DNA of 64,000 nt from Sphagnum compactum (GCA_965153455.1 OZ234501.1:1240001-1304000); one strand, 5' to 3'; positions 12,540-24,300 are shown, counted from the first letter of the stretch. Translations and numbers: made by a program. The notes: generated by a model from the sequence alone, not told the origin.

Positions 12540-15500
12540 TTTTTTTTATGGTTTTTTTGGTCTTCTTGCAATGTGACCAGATGAGGTCTATTGTGAGGTC
12601 CAAAAACAACTAAGGACGTTCTTGAGTAAGTTTTTCTTTTTCTTTTTGTATTTTGATGGGTTCTTCAAACCCACAATTGCAGGAGTTTTGCAGTGAGTGG
12701 CATTACACATTGAGTGTTCCTGAAAGCATTCAAGAGTTCAAGAGTGCTCAAAATAGGTAGAATCTTTCTACAAAGGTTGTATCTCCCATCATAACATCTT
12801 GAGCAGGTCTAGAAAACCATTTTGAATGTGTTTTCAAATTGTTCTCATAGAAGTTTAGCTTGGAGCAAGTATGCGACAAGATATGTTATCCTAAGCACCC
12901 AAGAACATGTTGTGCTCACTGGTGCTCAAGAAAGCATTATTGAATAAGGGTTTTGTCTTTCCTTAGTTTCTTTATAGGTTATTCACACCCAGAATTTCAA
13001 TTAGGTGTGCTTGTTCACTCATCAAAAGCTATTGAAGGCACTCGAGAGCTCAACAAACCTAGTAGTAAATATAATCTTCTTGGAATGGTTTTAGCTCCCA
13101 ACACAATGCCTAAAAAAGGTCTGCAGAAAGTTCAATGGAAATTTGAGTGTTCCATTAAGCACTACAGAACTTGGGGGAGGTATACGACAAGCTCTAACAC
13201 TTGTCGAGTGCTTTCAAGAGCATTTGAGAGCTCAACATATCTAGAGTAGCATATTAGAAGTTTTTTTGATATCTTATCCTATAAAGCCATTTGCGATAAG
13301 TCTGCAACAAGATTGATGGCACATCGATCGCTTTCCTGAGCATTTGAAGGCATTCTTGAATTCAAGGGTGCTCAAAAGAACATTCTTCAGTAAGGGTTTC
13401 ATTTTAAAAAAACATTTGATAGGTTTTTCACACTTGGAGTTTGGGGGAGGTCTATAGAAAGATTGTAAATGACGCACTCCCGACTCCTTGAGGGACTCAA
13501 ATGTGAGCCCAAGTAGAAGACAACGGAAGAGGGCGGAGTCAGGCACGTTCCCTAGCTCACAACACTTTGAGGGGTAGAAGGGCGTGTTGGAGCTTCGGGA
13601 TGGGACTAGGAAGAGTTGACAAGTTTCACTCACTCACACGGGCCTGCATCCAACCCATACAAGGTGGTTAGTGCATAGTAGGATCACCCTTGGTGCTAGG
13701 ATGAGCCATGGGCAACATGGATGCACTAGACTCACCACGGCCCGGACTTGGGGGAAGCCATCACCTTCCCCCTTATAGTATACTTTGTGCCTCTCCACAT
13801 AGCCCACATCCAAATGGCTTTTTGTCCCGAGACTCCCAAGTGGGAGTTTCGAAACTGCCAAAGTTGGGAGTCCCATGACTTTGGAGCCCCATAACTTTCC
13901 GTGCAGACCTCTGATTGAGATGAGATATTAAAAAAAGTTGTAGTTCTCATTGAGAGCTTTCTAATGGTATGTTGCACGCCACCTACACACAAGGAAATCG
14001 AGGTGATTCTTGACTTTTAGTGGTCAGGAGTCAAATTGGTAGTTTGACTCCTGGCCCTTCTTTTGGCCATAACTTGTGTTTTAGATATCCAAATGAGCAA
14101 TGTGAGCCCATTTTAGACATCTACATTCTAAGAGCTTTCCAATGATATAAGGAACGTTATAAGCCATTGAGTTTTGGCCGCTGAAATCTCTCTTTGAAGT
14201 TTTGGGAGTCCACTGGGACTCCATCTCCCAAAGTGGGAGTTGCCTTGGGAGAGTGAGGGTTCACTCCCTCATGCTCCCTCACACTTTCTTACACTCCCGA
14301 GAGTATGTGATGTGACTCCCGGGCTTCCTCTTGGCCTTTCACCCTTGTGACCTCTTTGCCTTGACTCCCGGGCTTCCTCTTGACTTGTAACCTTGTAAGC
14401 CCTTGCCTTGGTCGCAAGCCCAAGGCTAGGGTTGCGACAATAAACTTGTCGAGTGTTGTCGATGACACTTGAAAACTCCAAAGACCTAAAAATAGATAGA
14501 ATCTTTCTCAAAAGGTTTTAGTTCCCAACGTAATGCCTTGAAAAGGTCTGCAGAAAAGTCATTAAAATTTTGGATGTTCCTTTGAGCACAAGAGAGCTTA
14601 TGGGAGGTATGTAGAAAGCTATATCAATCATATAGTGGTCTCAAGAGCAAGTAAGTGCTCAAGAGAGCTTGACATTGCCAAAATAAAATTTAAAAAGTCT
14701 TTTCAAGTACTTCTCATACAGCGCCACTTGGAGGAGGTCTGCAGTAAGATGGAGAGCACATTGAATGCTCTCCTAAACACATGAGAGCATTCTTAAGCTC
14801 GTCGGTGCTTAAAAGAACATTCTTCAAGAAAGGTTGCATCTTCCTAATGTTTACTTATAATTTTTTGACTCGAAGTATGGGGGAGGTATGTAGAAAGATT
14901 ATTAACTCATCAAATGCTCTTGATGGCACTTGAAAGTTCAATAAACCTTGAAGTAGATAAAAGTTTTTTGGAAAGGTTTTAACTCCCAATGCAAAACCTT
15001 GGAAAGGTCTGCAGAAAGATCAATGGCACGTTAAATGTTCCCTTAAACACAAGAGAACTTGGGGGAGGAATACTTGATCACTCATCGAGTGCTCTCAAGA
15101 ACAATCAAGAACTAAAGAGAGCTCAACAAGGCTAAAATACCATTTAAATTTTTTTTTTGATTTCTCCTCTTAAAATGTTGTTTGGATGAGGTATGCAGAA
15201 AAAATGACGCACATCAAATGCTCTATCAAGCACCTGAGAACATTCTTGAGCTCGCGGGTGCTCAAGAAAGCAATATTCAGTAAAGGATTCATCTTTCGTA
15301 TGTTTCTTGATAGGTTCTTCGCACATGAAGTTGGGGGTTTGCAAAAATATCAATGGAACATTAATTATTCCCTTGACCACTAGACAACTTGGGGGAGGAA
15401 TGTTGAAAGTTTTAACACTTGTTGAGTGCTCTCGAAAGCATTTGAGCGTTCAACTGAGCTCAACATATCCATAGTAGCATTTTAGATTTTTTTTGATGTC

Positions 15501-15640
15501 TTCCCCTAAAGTGCCCCTTGTAGCTAGTTTGCAACAAGATTAGGGGCACATCCATTCTTCTCATGAGGACCCGAGAGCATTCTTGAGCTCGAAGGTGTTC
15601 AAGAGAGCATTATTTAGTAATGATTTTGTCTTTCTTATGA
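12540..15640. repeat. Diverged satellite-like array, unit about 450 bp
   Basis: The phrase AAAGAACATTCTTCAGTAAGGGTTTCAT or a close variant recurs near 12930, 13375, 14812, 15264 and 15600. After removing the LTR inserted at 13470-14439, the first three steps are about 445-462 bases and the last is shorter. Each unit also carries the sub-motif GGAGGTCTGCAGAAAGAT with CACATYRAATGCTC, often twice, plus AGAGCATTCTTGAGCTC, so there is an internal half-repeat. Copies differ by many substitutions and small gaps. No frame is conserved between units, arguing against a repeated protein domain. Confidence 0.7.
13470..14439 (-). mobile_element. Solo LTR of the Ty3/gypsy family, inserted in the satellite array
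   Basis: On the minus strand it starts TGTCGCAACCCTAGCC and ends GCGTCA, the same ends as the LTRs of the element at 40023-47260. It shares the internal GGGAGTC/CCCGGGAGT-rich section and the ACTATAAGGGGGAAGG segment. The flanking 5-mers are GTAAA (13465-13469) and ATAAA (14440-14444), a likely target duplication with one change. No internal retrotransposon sequence remains, as expected after recombination between two LTRs. Confidence 0.8.
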
Positions 15641-17160
15641 TAAATGACAGAGCTGCCATCATATCTGCAATTGGTAGCCACAACATCCAGATCTTCAGCA
15701 TCCTTTGCTGTTGTTGTAAGTCTAGAAACAAGCAAGCTGCTGCTGCTTTCTGCCTGCCAGGTAAGTTGATTTGCTTTCTCTCCCCTCAATTTTTTGTCCC
15801 CTTGTGACGTCCAGCATCTGTAATCATGTCAACATGGATGTGGAAAGGAGAGACACTGGAAGGGAATGACACCTTCTTCAATTTTTTCCAGCACCAAACT
15901 GCAAGGGTTCATCACCAACTCTTAGCATTGTCAAACAGTTCATGGTTGTATGGGTGTTGTGCATGTCATCATTGTAAGGGTTATGATCTTGCCAGTTTTG
16001 TCTGTGAGGAGGGCAGGGCCATCACAGATTGATTCTCTTGCAAGCACAAGAGGAGTGTCGCCTGTTTTCAAGATAATCACTTGCTTCTTCAGTTTCTAGA
16101 ACTTGGGTGCCATATGAACTTTTTCCCCTTTACATCTAGGCATGGTGAGAAATAACAAGAAATTCAACTCCTGATGACTACAGGTGCGTGGTTTTACAGA
16201 AATTCAGCCCGAACTCTAGTTTCTGAACCCTTGTCAACAACCATATGAAATTCATGAGACCTTTTCCTGACCTTAAAACTTCAACAGATCACCAGGTAAA
16301 AGCTTCTTCAACTTTTTTAGTCCTTTGATAACACAGGAATAGTAGTGGTATCAGGAAAGTTCTACACCATTGAGGGTTTTGTGGTCACAGCCACCGCACT
16401 TGACAACAGCCACACATGAGCAGGAGTGATGACATTTCCTTTACTGTCTTCAGCCGGTCTGATTTTCACAATGTTCAGCAGGTCTTGCTTTCAAGGTTGA
16501 TTGTGTGTGGACCTTCTTTGGGCCTGCCAAATCCATCAGAACTCAACATGGGATCTCTAACAGCTGAAAGAAGAAACACACTTTGTGTGAATCATTTTCC
16601 TCCATATCTCTGGATGATCATGTGCACAATTCACACTCTAGCTACATCCATGCCTGCTACAAGGAGGCTTTGAGTAAGCCTGTCATCATCTTCAGCTTTT
16701 GATGGTTAGGTGACCATCATCACTTGTGTATTCGTTCCCTTAGGGGAAGGTCTTAAGAGCATTGTTGCATTGATAGAGAGTGTGCTTTTGAGTCATTGCA
16801 ACATTGTGTAACTTGTCTATTGGGAGATCTGACAAACATTCTGCACAACTGTTGCCTGCCACCAACTCAGGGTACTTCAACCACCCACTGAGAGCTTTGT
16901 TTTGTACTCTTGGAGCCAAGAGAGGTCAAACCATCTTGAACTGCAATTGGGTGATGCACCAGTAATGATTGGGGGACTCAAATTGACAGTAGCAATTGTG
17001 TGAGCTTCACAGCTCTCCGGACTTGATAAACCAAGAAAGGCAAGAGTCTCCTGCAGTCCAACAATGTCAAATGACCAAAAAGCCAGATAATGGAATATGT
17101 TTCTTGCACTCTCTATGTCCCCTGCACCAAGAACCATGAAGAACATCACAATTCAAGTCA
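15640..17160 (-). pseudogene. Exon-like gene fragments, unidentified
   Basis: Minus-strand pieces are protein-like and bounded by plausible splice acceptors. After TTGTTGGACTGCAG near 17058 one reads ETLAFLGLSSPESCEAHTIA. After a pyrimidine tract ending TTCTTTCAG near 16566 one reads VRDPMLSSDGFGRPKEGPHT, continuing after a small shift into DLLNIVKIRPAEDSKGNVIT. Another piece near 16080-15980 reads GDTPLVLARESICDGPALLT. Stops and shifts separate them. The piece near 16850-16770 (DLPIDK, then QKHTLYQCN) faintly recalls the pyruvate kinase DLPxxK-QKxxLYxCN stretch, too weakly to assign. A captured or decayed multi-exon gene is the simplest reading. Confidence 0.3.
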
Positions 17161-17568
17161 ACTATGGTATGAAGGCTGCAAATTTTGTCTCATTCAAAAC
17201 ACAGGTACCCACAACTATTCAAGATTTATGTGGGGCAGCATCACCAATTAGGAAATCAAAAGACCAAAGTTCAAAAATTCTGCTTGAAGTCAAAGAAAGA
17301 ATTCCAGATAAGGACTGAAGAATTGAGAAGAAGAAAGTACTAAAGGGTGGAAATTTTCAAACCCATAAGCAAATTTTCATGCTCATCCAGAGAATCGGAA
17401 AAGAGGCCTCCAGTTGTGTTGTCAGTACTTTCTGCAGTGTATGTACTGAATCATGTAACCTTGGTCCTTATCCTTGCCTGGGTGAATCTGCAACCCACTC
17501 TGGTCAAGTCTTTCTCTTCTTCTTATTATTATTCTTCTTCTTCTTTGATATCTTGATCCTTTTCTTCT

Positions 17569-17880
17569 TAGAGGCCAGGGGAATTGTTGTATTATATTTA
17601 TTCATTGTTCAGGGGGAGGGGGGTGGAAGTTAATGTTTTTTTTTCCCCATATATATGAAAAGGTGGAAGGAGGAGGGGGGAAAGGGGTACATTTAGGGTT
17701 TTCTAGAAATGTTTTTTTCATTGTGGAGAGGTTAGGGAGGGGAAGGGGGTAATTTTTTTTACAAATTCATTATGGGACGGGGAAAGGGTGCACCGGGGGA
17801 AAGGGTGCACCTTGTTCTTCTTTTTTTTATTGTTGAGGGGGAGGGGGGTGGAGGTTAATGTTTTTTTTTGCCTATACATA
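17569..17880 (+). repeat. G/T-tract repeat, copy 1
   Basis: It begins AGAGGCCAGGGGAATTGTTG and contains GGGGGAGGGGGGTGGAAGTTAATG, GGAGGAGGGGGGAAAGGGGTAC and GGGAAAGGGTGCACC, separated by T runs. The same order occurs at 19054-19370 and partly at 27660-27840. The plus strand is almost free of C in the tracts, giving strong strand asymmetry and several runs of four or more G. Confidence 0.65.
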
Positions 17881-18443
17881 TCTTCCATATATTCTCTACA
17901 CTATTAATTATTTGAAACTATTTACGAAATAGACACATCACATCAAGCAGTCAACATGGACAGGAGGGCTGAATTCTTGTTCTTTCCTAAGGCCAGCATT
18001 ACACAAGAGATCTGAGCAACTCACTCGTTCAAGTTCAGATCAGACACTAAATCTACAACTATTCCATCCAAGGAAGAAATACTGATATCTAGCCCTGCCG
18101 AGACACCAACCTTAACCCTGAATGTAAAGAACATTACTTTGCCATGATATTATCTTGCTCCATGCAATCCCAGAGCTTTACACGCAAGACAACAGTCAGA
18201 TCTCTATGTCTGAACCACGAATGCACGCACAATTAAATGTAGACTTCAGGATCTGCTGAAGGAACATCTAATGTGATATCATGAAGTGACCAGTACTCAC
18301 TTCTGGACCGTAGGAACATACTAAGCACGTGACTAGTAATGTCGCTGTTTAGGAGATCTCGTTTTTGCATTCTGCTGCCACGACCCAGGAATGTGTACAG
18401 ACCCAGAACGAGGGAGTTTTCAGAGCAGATGATCCTATACATA

Positions 18444-18792
18444 CCGTAGCGGCAAGGGAATTCACCCCCAAGCGTCGCGAATAATTAATTTCGAAAGTTT
18501 TGAGGTTTCGCTAAGGCAATTTCAAATTTAACAACCTTTCGCGACCGCCTTCCCAAATATAATTTCCATTTTCTCCTGTTGTGAAATTGTTTCTAAGTAT
18601 GCACCGCGTTGTGGCTGGTAGGTATCGTACTGAATGCCGTCCGATAAGGAGAAATTTCTCACAATTTCTCCTGCGTCACAACAGATTTAATTTCTTCATT
18701 TCTCCATTTCTCCCTACAGGCCCAATTTAGTTTCAAGTTTTTCTCCTTGGCCTGAAATAATTATTAAAAGATGAATTCCCTTGCCGCTACGG
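18444..18792. mobile_element. MITE with perfect 21-bp terminal inverted repeats
   Basis: The first 21 bases (18444-18464, starting CCGTAGCGGCAAGGG) are the exact reverse complement of the last 21 (18772-18792, ending GCCGCTACGG). TA lies on both sides (18442-18443 and 18793-18794), consistent with a TA target duplication. The 349-bp body has no transposase frame and includes AGGAGAAATTTCTCACAATTTCTCC-like internal palindromes. Size, inverted ends and TA flanks fit a Tc1/mariner-type MITE; the ends are not the standard Stowaway sequence. Confidence 0.8.
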
Positions 18793-18794
18793 TA

Positions 18795-19550
18795 TGATCT
18801 GTGCACTACGCTCGTAGTGCAGGAGGCTGGAGGCTGTTTGAACAAGAAAAACCCCCCACAGTGCAAGGCTGTTTTACCAGAAGGGGAGGCTGTTTTTGTT
18901 GACTTTTTTCACTTTTAGTTACTTTTAGTCACTTTTTTTATTGCTCGTAACTTTTATAAGTTATTTTTTACTGCTGAAACAGGGGTAAGGTTTATTACTT
19001 TTTATTACTTTTTTTACTGTTTGTAACTTTCATAAATTACTTTTTACTCTTGATAGAGGCCAGGGGAATTGTTGTAATATATTTATTCATTGTTTAGGGG
19101 GAGGGGGGTGAAAGTTAATGTTTTTTTTTCCCCAGATATATGAAAAGGTGGAAGGAGGAGGGGGGAAAGGGGTACATTTAGGATTTTCTAGAAATGTTTT
19201 TTTCATTGTGAAGAGGTTAGGGAGGGGAAGGGGGTAATTTTTTTTACAAATTCATTATGGGACGGGGAAAGGGTGCACCGGGGGAAAGGGTGCACCTTGA
19301 TTTTCTTTCTTCTTTTTTTATTGTTGAAGGGGAGGGGGGTGGAGGTTAATGTTTTTTTTGCCTTCATTTGACATGTGGAAGGAGGAAGGGAAAGGGATGA
19401 TTTTTTTTTTAAATTCTGTTTTTTCATTGTGGAGTGGCGAGGGTCAGGGGGTCAAGGGTTTTTTTTCTTAATATGTTGAAGGGGGATGGGAGGGAGTTTT
19501 TTTTCTATGTTGAAAAGGGATGAGAGGGGTTTTTTGAAGGTGGACATCTC
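18795..19550 (-). mobile_element. Hairpin-ended G/T-tract element (Helitron-like), copy A
   Basis: A perfect 7-bp stem with a 4-base loop (GCACTAC-GCTC-GTAGTGC) at 18803-18820 is followed by GAGGCTGTTTGA, a GTTGACTTTTTTCACTTTTAG segment and then the G/T-tract repeat of 19054-19370. Near-identical starts occur at 25262-25325 and, diverged, at 27406-27480. A hairpin at one fixed end without inverted terminal repeats suggests a Helitron-type 3' end on the minus strand, though no CTRR is evident here. The right boundary is not resolved. Confidence 0.4.
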
Positions 19551-20660
19551 CTGAATGCCAATTGGCGCGTACAGACCTTAATCAGGATCGATCTAAAGGT
19601 CTGTAATGCCATATAGCAGGTCAAGAGGTGTCCACCCACAAGAAATAAAAAACATCCATAGCTTTGAATAGAAGGAAGTAAAAGAAATTTATAAGTACCA
19701 ATGTCAGTTGTGAACAACGATAAATTTTCCAACCTTGATATATGGTTAGAAAATTTGCCAAAAATCTAGGGAAGATAGCAAGAAAAGATTTCGGAGTAGG
19801 TATCGTTCATAAGTGCTTAGACTTTCTCCATACTACGACTTCAGTGAATCTGAATAGAATTGAGACAAACATTGACAAGTTGTCTCTGTCAGCATAGTGA
19901 AAATTTGAACTTCACATAGTCCAGCCACCAGGTGACAACTGATAGAGAAACATGGAACAAGAAAAGAAAAACCAGTTAACAACAAACACATCAGCACACA
20001 GAGCTTGCTAAGGTCAAGAAAGAACAATCTGATCATAGATGAGACTATGGAGCCCCACACAATTTTCTGCAATTTCAAGTGTCCAACATCATTGTCCACA
20101 ATATCTATTGCTTACACTTAGTAGATGCACTAAGGAATATACTATCCATATAAAACTTCAGCTCGGTGAATTGCCTTCTACCAACTCCACATGATAACAT
20201 CCCTGTCATGAGTAACGGCAAAAATACATTTTTGATCTGCCCTTGAGGAACACACAGATTGTGGATTACCCATGCATACTAAGTTCTGCTTGCAGAATGC
20301 CAGATCGGACAACATACCCATACTACACAAATGACTGGACTGCATGCTGTTATTATATAAACAGTTGCTCTTAGTGAAGCATAGAACCCCAGAGAGTTAT
20401 GCAGTATATACAGAACCCACCACCTCCTACTATAACACAGGATATAGCCAAAGATACAACCTAATCTCTCCTCTCCATGGCCTAGATACAGTCGGGCAAT
20501 CAGGACCCTGGTGGTGGATAGTTTAGGGTCATTCATGGTCCGAAACGGGCAGGGCACTAAATTTGGAGAGGATGACAATCCTTGCCAAAAAAATGCAAAG
20601 AAGAACTCATCACGTCGTCAATGATCTCAGTTCAATTACACCAGCTAGTGTCTGCTGAGA
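19551..20660. other. Unassigned stretch, no gene recognised
   Basis: Moderately AT-rich DNA with short frames up to 99 codons on the minus strand that carry hydrophobic segments but no recognised motif or convincing splice pattern. Confidence 0.35.
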
Positions 20661-22160
20661 GAATTCTCAAAATCTCCTTACAGTTCTGGAATTTTTTTTC
20701 ACATGGGTGTGTCCCGAGGCTGCGGATCTGATGACCACAAGTTCCAGATCCAAAACCCCCTCCTCCTTGCTCTCTCTTTCTCTATACCCTAACCCACAAA
20801 CCCCAAAAACACAACCCCAGCAAGTTCCACATTCCTTCTTCCCCCAACACACACCAACAAAAAAATTCAAAATCTTCTTCTTCTTGTTCTCTTATTTGCT
20901 GTCTTTCTCACTCTTCTGGTGTCCACAAAACCCAGATGTCCGTCCGTACGTCCGTCCGTCCGTTCCGTTTTGTCTGTCACTCCTCCTCCCCTTCAATTCA
21001 AAATTCAATAGCAAAAAAAACCCGGGATTTTAAACCCAAATCGGCCTAACCCGAAACTAGACCCGACATTTTGCTACTCAAATTCTTCAACATGAAGATA
21101 CCCAAGGACCAAATTTTCCAAAGAAAAAAAAAACACGCCCATACATTCGGCATCCCTGGACGATATGACAAATACCCACCCACCTACCCACCTCACTCTT
21201 AACCATCGTATCAAATGCAGCAGACGGGAGGATAGCAACAAATCTGAAACAAGAGGAGAAGAAGCTCATGAAAACCAGCAGGCGGAGGGGCCTAATAACG
21301 TTCAAGCCTCTAGGATGCCGGTAACTCCACAAACTTTCCTTTGCGCGAGACGATCTCGATGCAAGAAAGCACAAGCAGACCGGGGAGAAAGTCAACAAGG
21401 TAAGCGGAACATCCCTGAAAGCTCAGCCGTAAATTTCTGCAAAGCTATGTAGGGCAGAAAACACAAGACTTCCAACCAGCAACAAAAGGAAAACCCCCCG
21501 ACCACGAGATTGCGGTTAATAGCTACTAGAACAGCCACCACGCTACCTGTACGCACCTAACACAACACACAGGCACCAACACCCTCCAAATACAAAACAG
21601 CCCCCCTCTCCACTTGCTGTCCTTCCCTCTCCTCTCTCACAACCAAATGCATAAAAAACATAAACACAAATACATAAATAAAAACAAAAAAGTAAGATCC
21701 CTCTTTGTGAAGATCTTACAAGAACAAAATATAACCGATCGTAGTGATCCGAGCAACTCCTGGCCGCGAAGAAGCCACATCTGGATGTGAAGGAGTAGAA
21801 ATTTTTTATAGTTGTTCCTTTAGATCGACCCGCCGTACCAAATGCGAAGCGGATGACGTCCACCGGAAAAGGAGGATCGCGGCTGTAGAACAGAGCACCA
21901 AAGAGTCCCAAGTAACGACTGGAAAGACACGGCTATGGAGAGGAAAAAAGACGCAACAAAACCAAACTCTTCTGCAAGCAACAACGACGCTCACACTACG
22001 ATCACAACTTCTCACTTTCTCCCGCTCTCTTCTTCCTCTCTCTCTCTCTGTCTCTCTCTTCCCTAGCACTACTCGCCGTAAATATTTTTGCAATACGCTA
22101 AAAACAAAACAATGTGTTCTTGGTCAATTTTGTGATATAGCCAAAGTGGCAATCATCCGT
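20661..22160. other. CT-rich, higher-GC stretch resembling gene upstream DNA
   Basis: It contains CT-rich runs (about 20755-20780 and 22020-22065), short GTCCGTCCGT repeats at 20940-20970, and short frames overlapping on both strands. CT-rich tracts are common in plant 5' leaders, but no downstream coding exon is recognised. Confidence 0.3.
22020..22065. repeat. CT microsatellite
   Basis: An imperfect CTCTCT run interrupted by single bases. Confidence 0.7.
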
Positions 22161-22325
22161 AGGAAGATTTAACCAAAGTGGCGATCGTTTGGAAATTTTG
22201 GTGCAGATATAGTTTGCAAATCTAGCTATTTCGGGCGGGGGTTTAGGGTTTAGGGTTTTCGGGCGGGCATAAACCCGAAACCCTAAACCTAGAGAAAGCC
22301 CACACATCGGCATAATGTGCTCGGG
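22161..22325. repeat. Telomere-motif hairpin block X, copy 1
   Basis: Starts AGGAAGATTTAACCAAAGTGG. It contains GGGTTTAGGGTTTAGGG and an imperfect inverted repeat: bases 22247-22263 pair with 22274-22289 around a loop of about ten bases, with one bulge. A close copy lies at 28137-28302. Confidence 0.7.
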
Positions 22326-24300
22326 TTTCTTCTTTTTTGTAATTTTTTTGCACTGTATTTCCCTTTCCTTGTTTCATTTGTTTCCATTCCTTTTTTACAG
22401 TTTTTTCTTACTTTTTTTTGTTTATGTTTGTTTCATGTTTTTATTTTTTCTATTCTTATTCTGTCTATTTTCGTTTTTTTCTATGTTTATGCGTTTATTT
22501 ATTTGTTTATTTAGTTTCTGTTTCTTTTTCAAAAAAAAAATAGTTTTTCTAATATGTTTCATAATAAAAATAAAAATAATAATAAATTATTTTTGTTTGA
22601 TTGGATGCAGGTTTGTAGCCCGGAAAGAGAAGACAAACCTTTTTTTTTAAAGTATGGTTTTTTTTCTATTTCTTTTGCTCTCTGTTTTGTTTCTTTTTTT
22701 TTCATCTATTTAAAGAAAAATTTAAAGATTATTTTACTGTATTTCCCTTTTTTGTTTCATGTTTAAGTGTCTAAAAAATGTTTCTAATTGTTAGAGTGTT
22801 TTCCCGTTTTTGTTTTTCTCTAATTTTTCCCCTTTTTAAAATATATATTTGTTCTGTTTGGATGGATGACGGGACGGATGACAGGATGGATGGCGCGATG
22901 GACGGATGGATGGAAAGCTTCATTTCGTCCACAACGTCATTTACTATATAAGAATACTAGTGTGAGCCCCGTGCCTAATGCATAGGTGAAATAAAAATCC
23001 CACTCTCTCTCAAAATCACTACCTACCTACCGACCCACCTATCGAATTTCCTACCTACCTATGGGCTTCTTTTCCTACCTCCCGGCCTCTTGTACCTACT
23101 TTCTCATTTCCTGCTTTCTCACTACCCACCTTACCTACCTTCTCACAATAAGATTCCCATTTCTTTATCTTTTTTTTCTTTCTGTCTTTCTTTCTTCTTT
23201 CTTTCTCTTTTTCAGTTTCTCTTTCATTTTTTTTTTTCACATAGGTTTTTAAAATAATAATTAGAAAGTGAAATTTCATTTCCAAAAAACGAAAAAGATT
23301 ACTAATATTTTTTCTGATGATTCTTTCTTTCCTTTTTCTTTTTCAATTTTTTTTTTTTTAGTTTCTCTTTCATTTGTTTTATTTTCGAATAGCCTTGTTC
23401 TTGAATAATAATCACAAAACGAGAAATAATTTCTGGAAAACGAAATTGATTATTAGTATTTCTTTTTTATGATTTCAAAAACAACTTCTTTCTTTTTCAT
23501 TTTCTTTTCTTTTCTCTTTCTTTTTTAGTTTCTCTTTCATTTCCCTGTTTTTCCCCCCCTTAAAGTAGGTACTTTCTTCAATAATAATTTGAGAATGAAA
23601 AATAATTTCAGAAAAAAGAAAAAACATTATTACCAGTTCTGATGATGATTTCAAGAAAACAGAAAAAACGATTTTCGAATAACTATATTTTGATTAAAAT
23701 TCTTGAAAAATCTTCCCTCCTCACTTGTGATTGACTTAGACACTTTGAATTCTTTTTTTTTTTTTTTTAAATTCTCGTATTTATTCCTTGATAATACGTA
23801 GCTATTACAGTAAACATGTATTTTCATTTGCAGCTTCAAATAATATTTTTTTTAAGTACAATAAATATACGCCCTACTACATAGGTACCTACTACCTAGT
23901 GCCCTTCTTCTTTATCTTTTCGGCGGGATGGGTTTCCTAGACTTATATAGTAAGTACCTACTGACTCAGCTAGGTGCCTTCCTCCCTCCCTACCTACCTA
24001 CTTGCCTGCCTACCTACCTACTTACCTTTTTTTTTTCCTCTCAGTGGCCTTCCTAGAAATTGCCTAATATTTTATTATTACTAATAGGTATTTTATTTTC
24101 TTTGCCTGAATTCAACCTCTTTGACTTTTCCCCTCTGTTAATAAATGATTATTTTTACATTTTCATTTATTAAAAACAAATTGAGTCAACAAATAACTAT
24201 TTTTAATTTTCTAAAAAGGTTTTGACTTTTTCCTTGCGATGATAATATTCGCTACCCACTTTATCTATTATCTTATTTAGTACTGGGTTTGTCTGTTTAT
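22326..24300. other. T-rich low-complexity stretch with simple repeats
   Basis: Long T and TTTC runs on the plus strand, ACCT/TACC simple repeats at 23020-23140 and 23980-24030, and GGATGGATG repeats at 22860-22915. The long hydrophobic Phe/Leu-rich frames are products of the T-rich composition. Apart from the small Helitron-like insert at 22957-23153, nothing gene-like is seen. Confidence 0.5.
22957..23153 (-). mobile_element. Candidate 197-bp non-autonomous Helitron
   Basis: On the minus strand it starts TC (TCTTATTGTGAGAAGG) after an A and ends CTAG before a T, with GCACGGGGCTCACA just inside the 3' end and a CCTATGCATTAGG short palindrome before it. These are the standard Helitron features: A|TC start, CTRR|T end and a hairpin near the 3' end. 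A related region at 27839-28136 lacks nearly all of this segment. It has no coding capacity. The 3' stem is short, so the call rests on both ends plus the missing-segment comparison. Confidence 0.5.

Noticed and set aside
12540-15640. CRISPR-like or protein-repeat array
   Set aside because: Units are ~450 bp, diverged, without constant short repeats and unique spacers, and no frame is shared.
16770-16860. Pyruvate kinase fragment
   Set aside because: Only one short stretch (DLPIDK and QKHTLYQCN) resembles the family; neighbouring pieces do not follow the rest of the enzyme in order.
17347-17633. Two overlapping plus-strand frames ending in Tyr/Ser/Phe runs
   Set aside because: The tails translate a TTCTTATTATTATTC simple repeat; no family match.
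21543-22172. Long overlapping frames on both strands
   Set aside because: Both strands open at once in CT/GA-rich DNA; no motif supports either.
22234-22290. True telomere or chromosome end
   Set aside because: Only two to three TTTAGGG units, in a hairpin inside a dispersed repeat.
22315-22650. 111-codon Phe/Leu-rich frame resembling a membrane protein
   Set aside because: Caused by T-rich low-complexity DNA (TTT and TTC runs); no start context or conservation between the repeated blocks.
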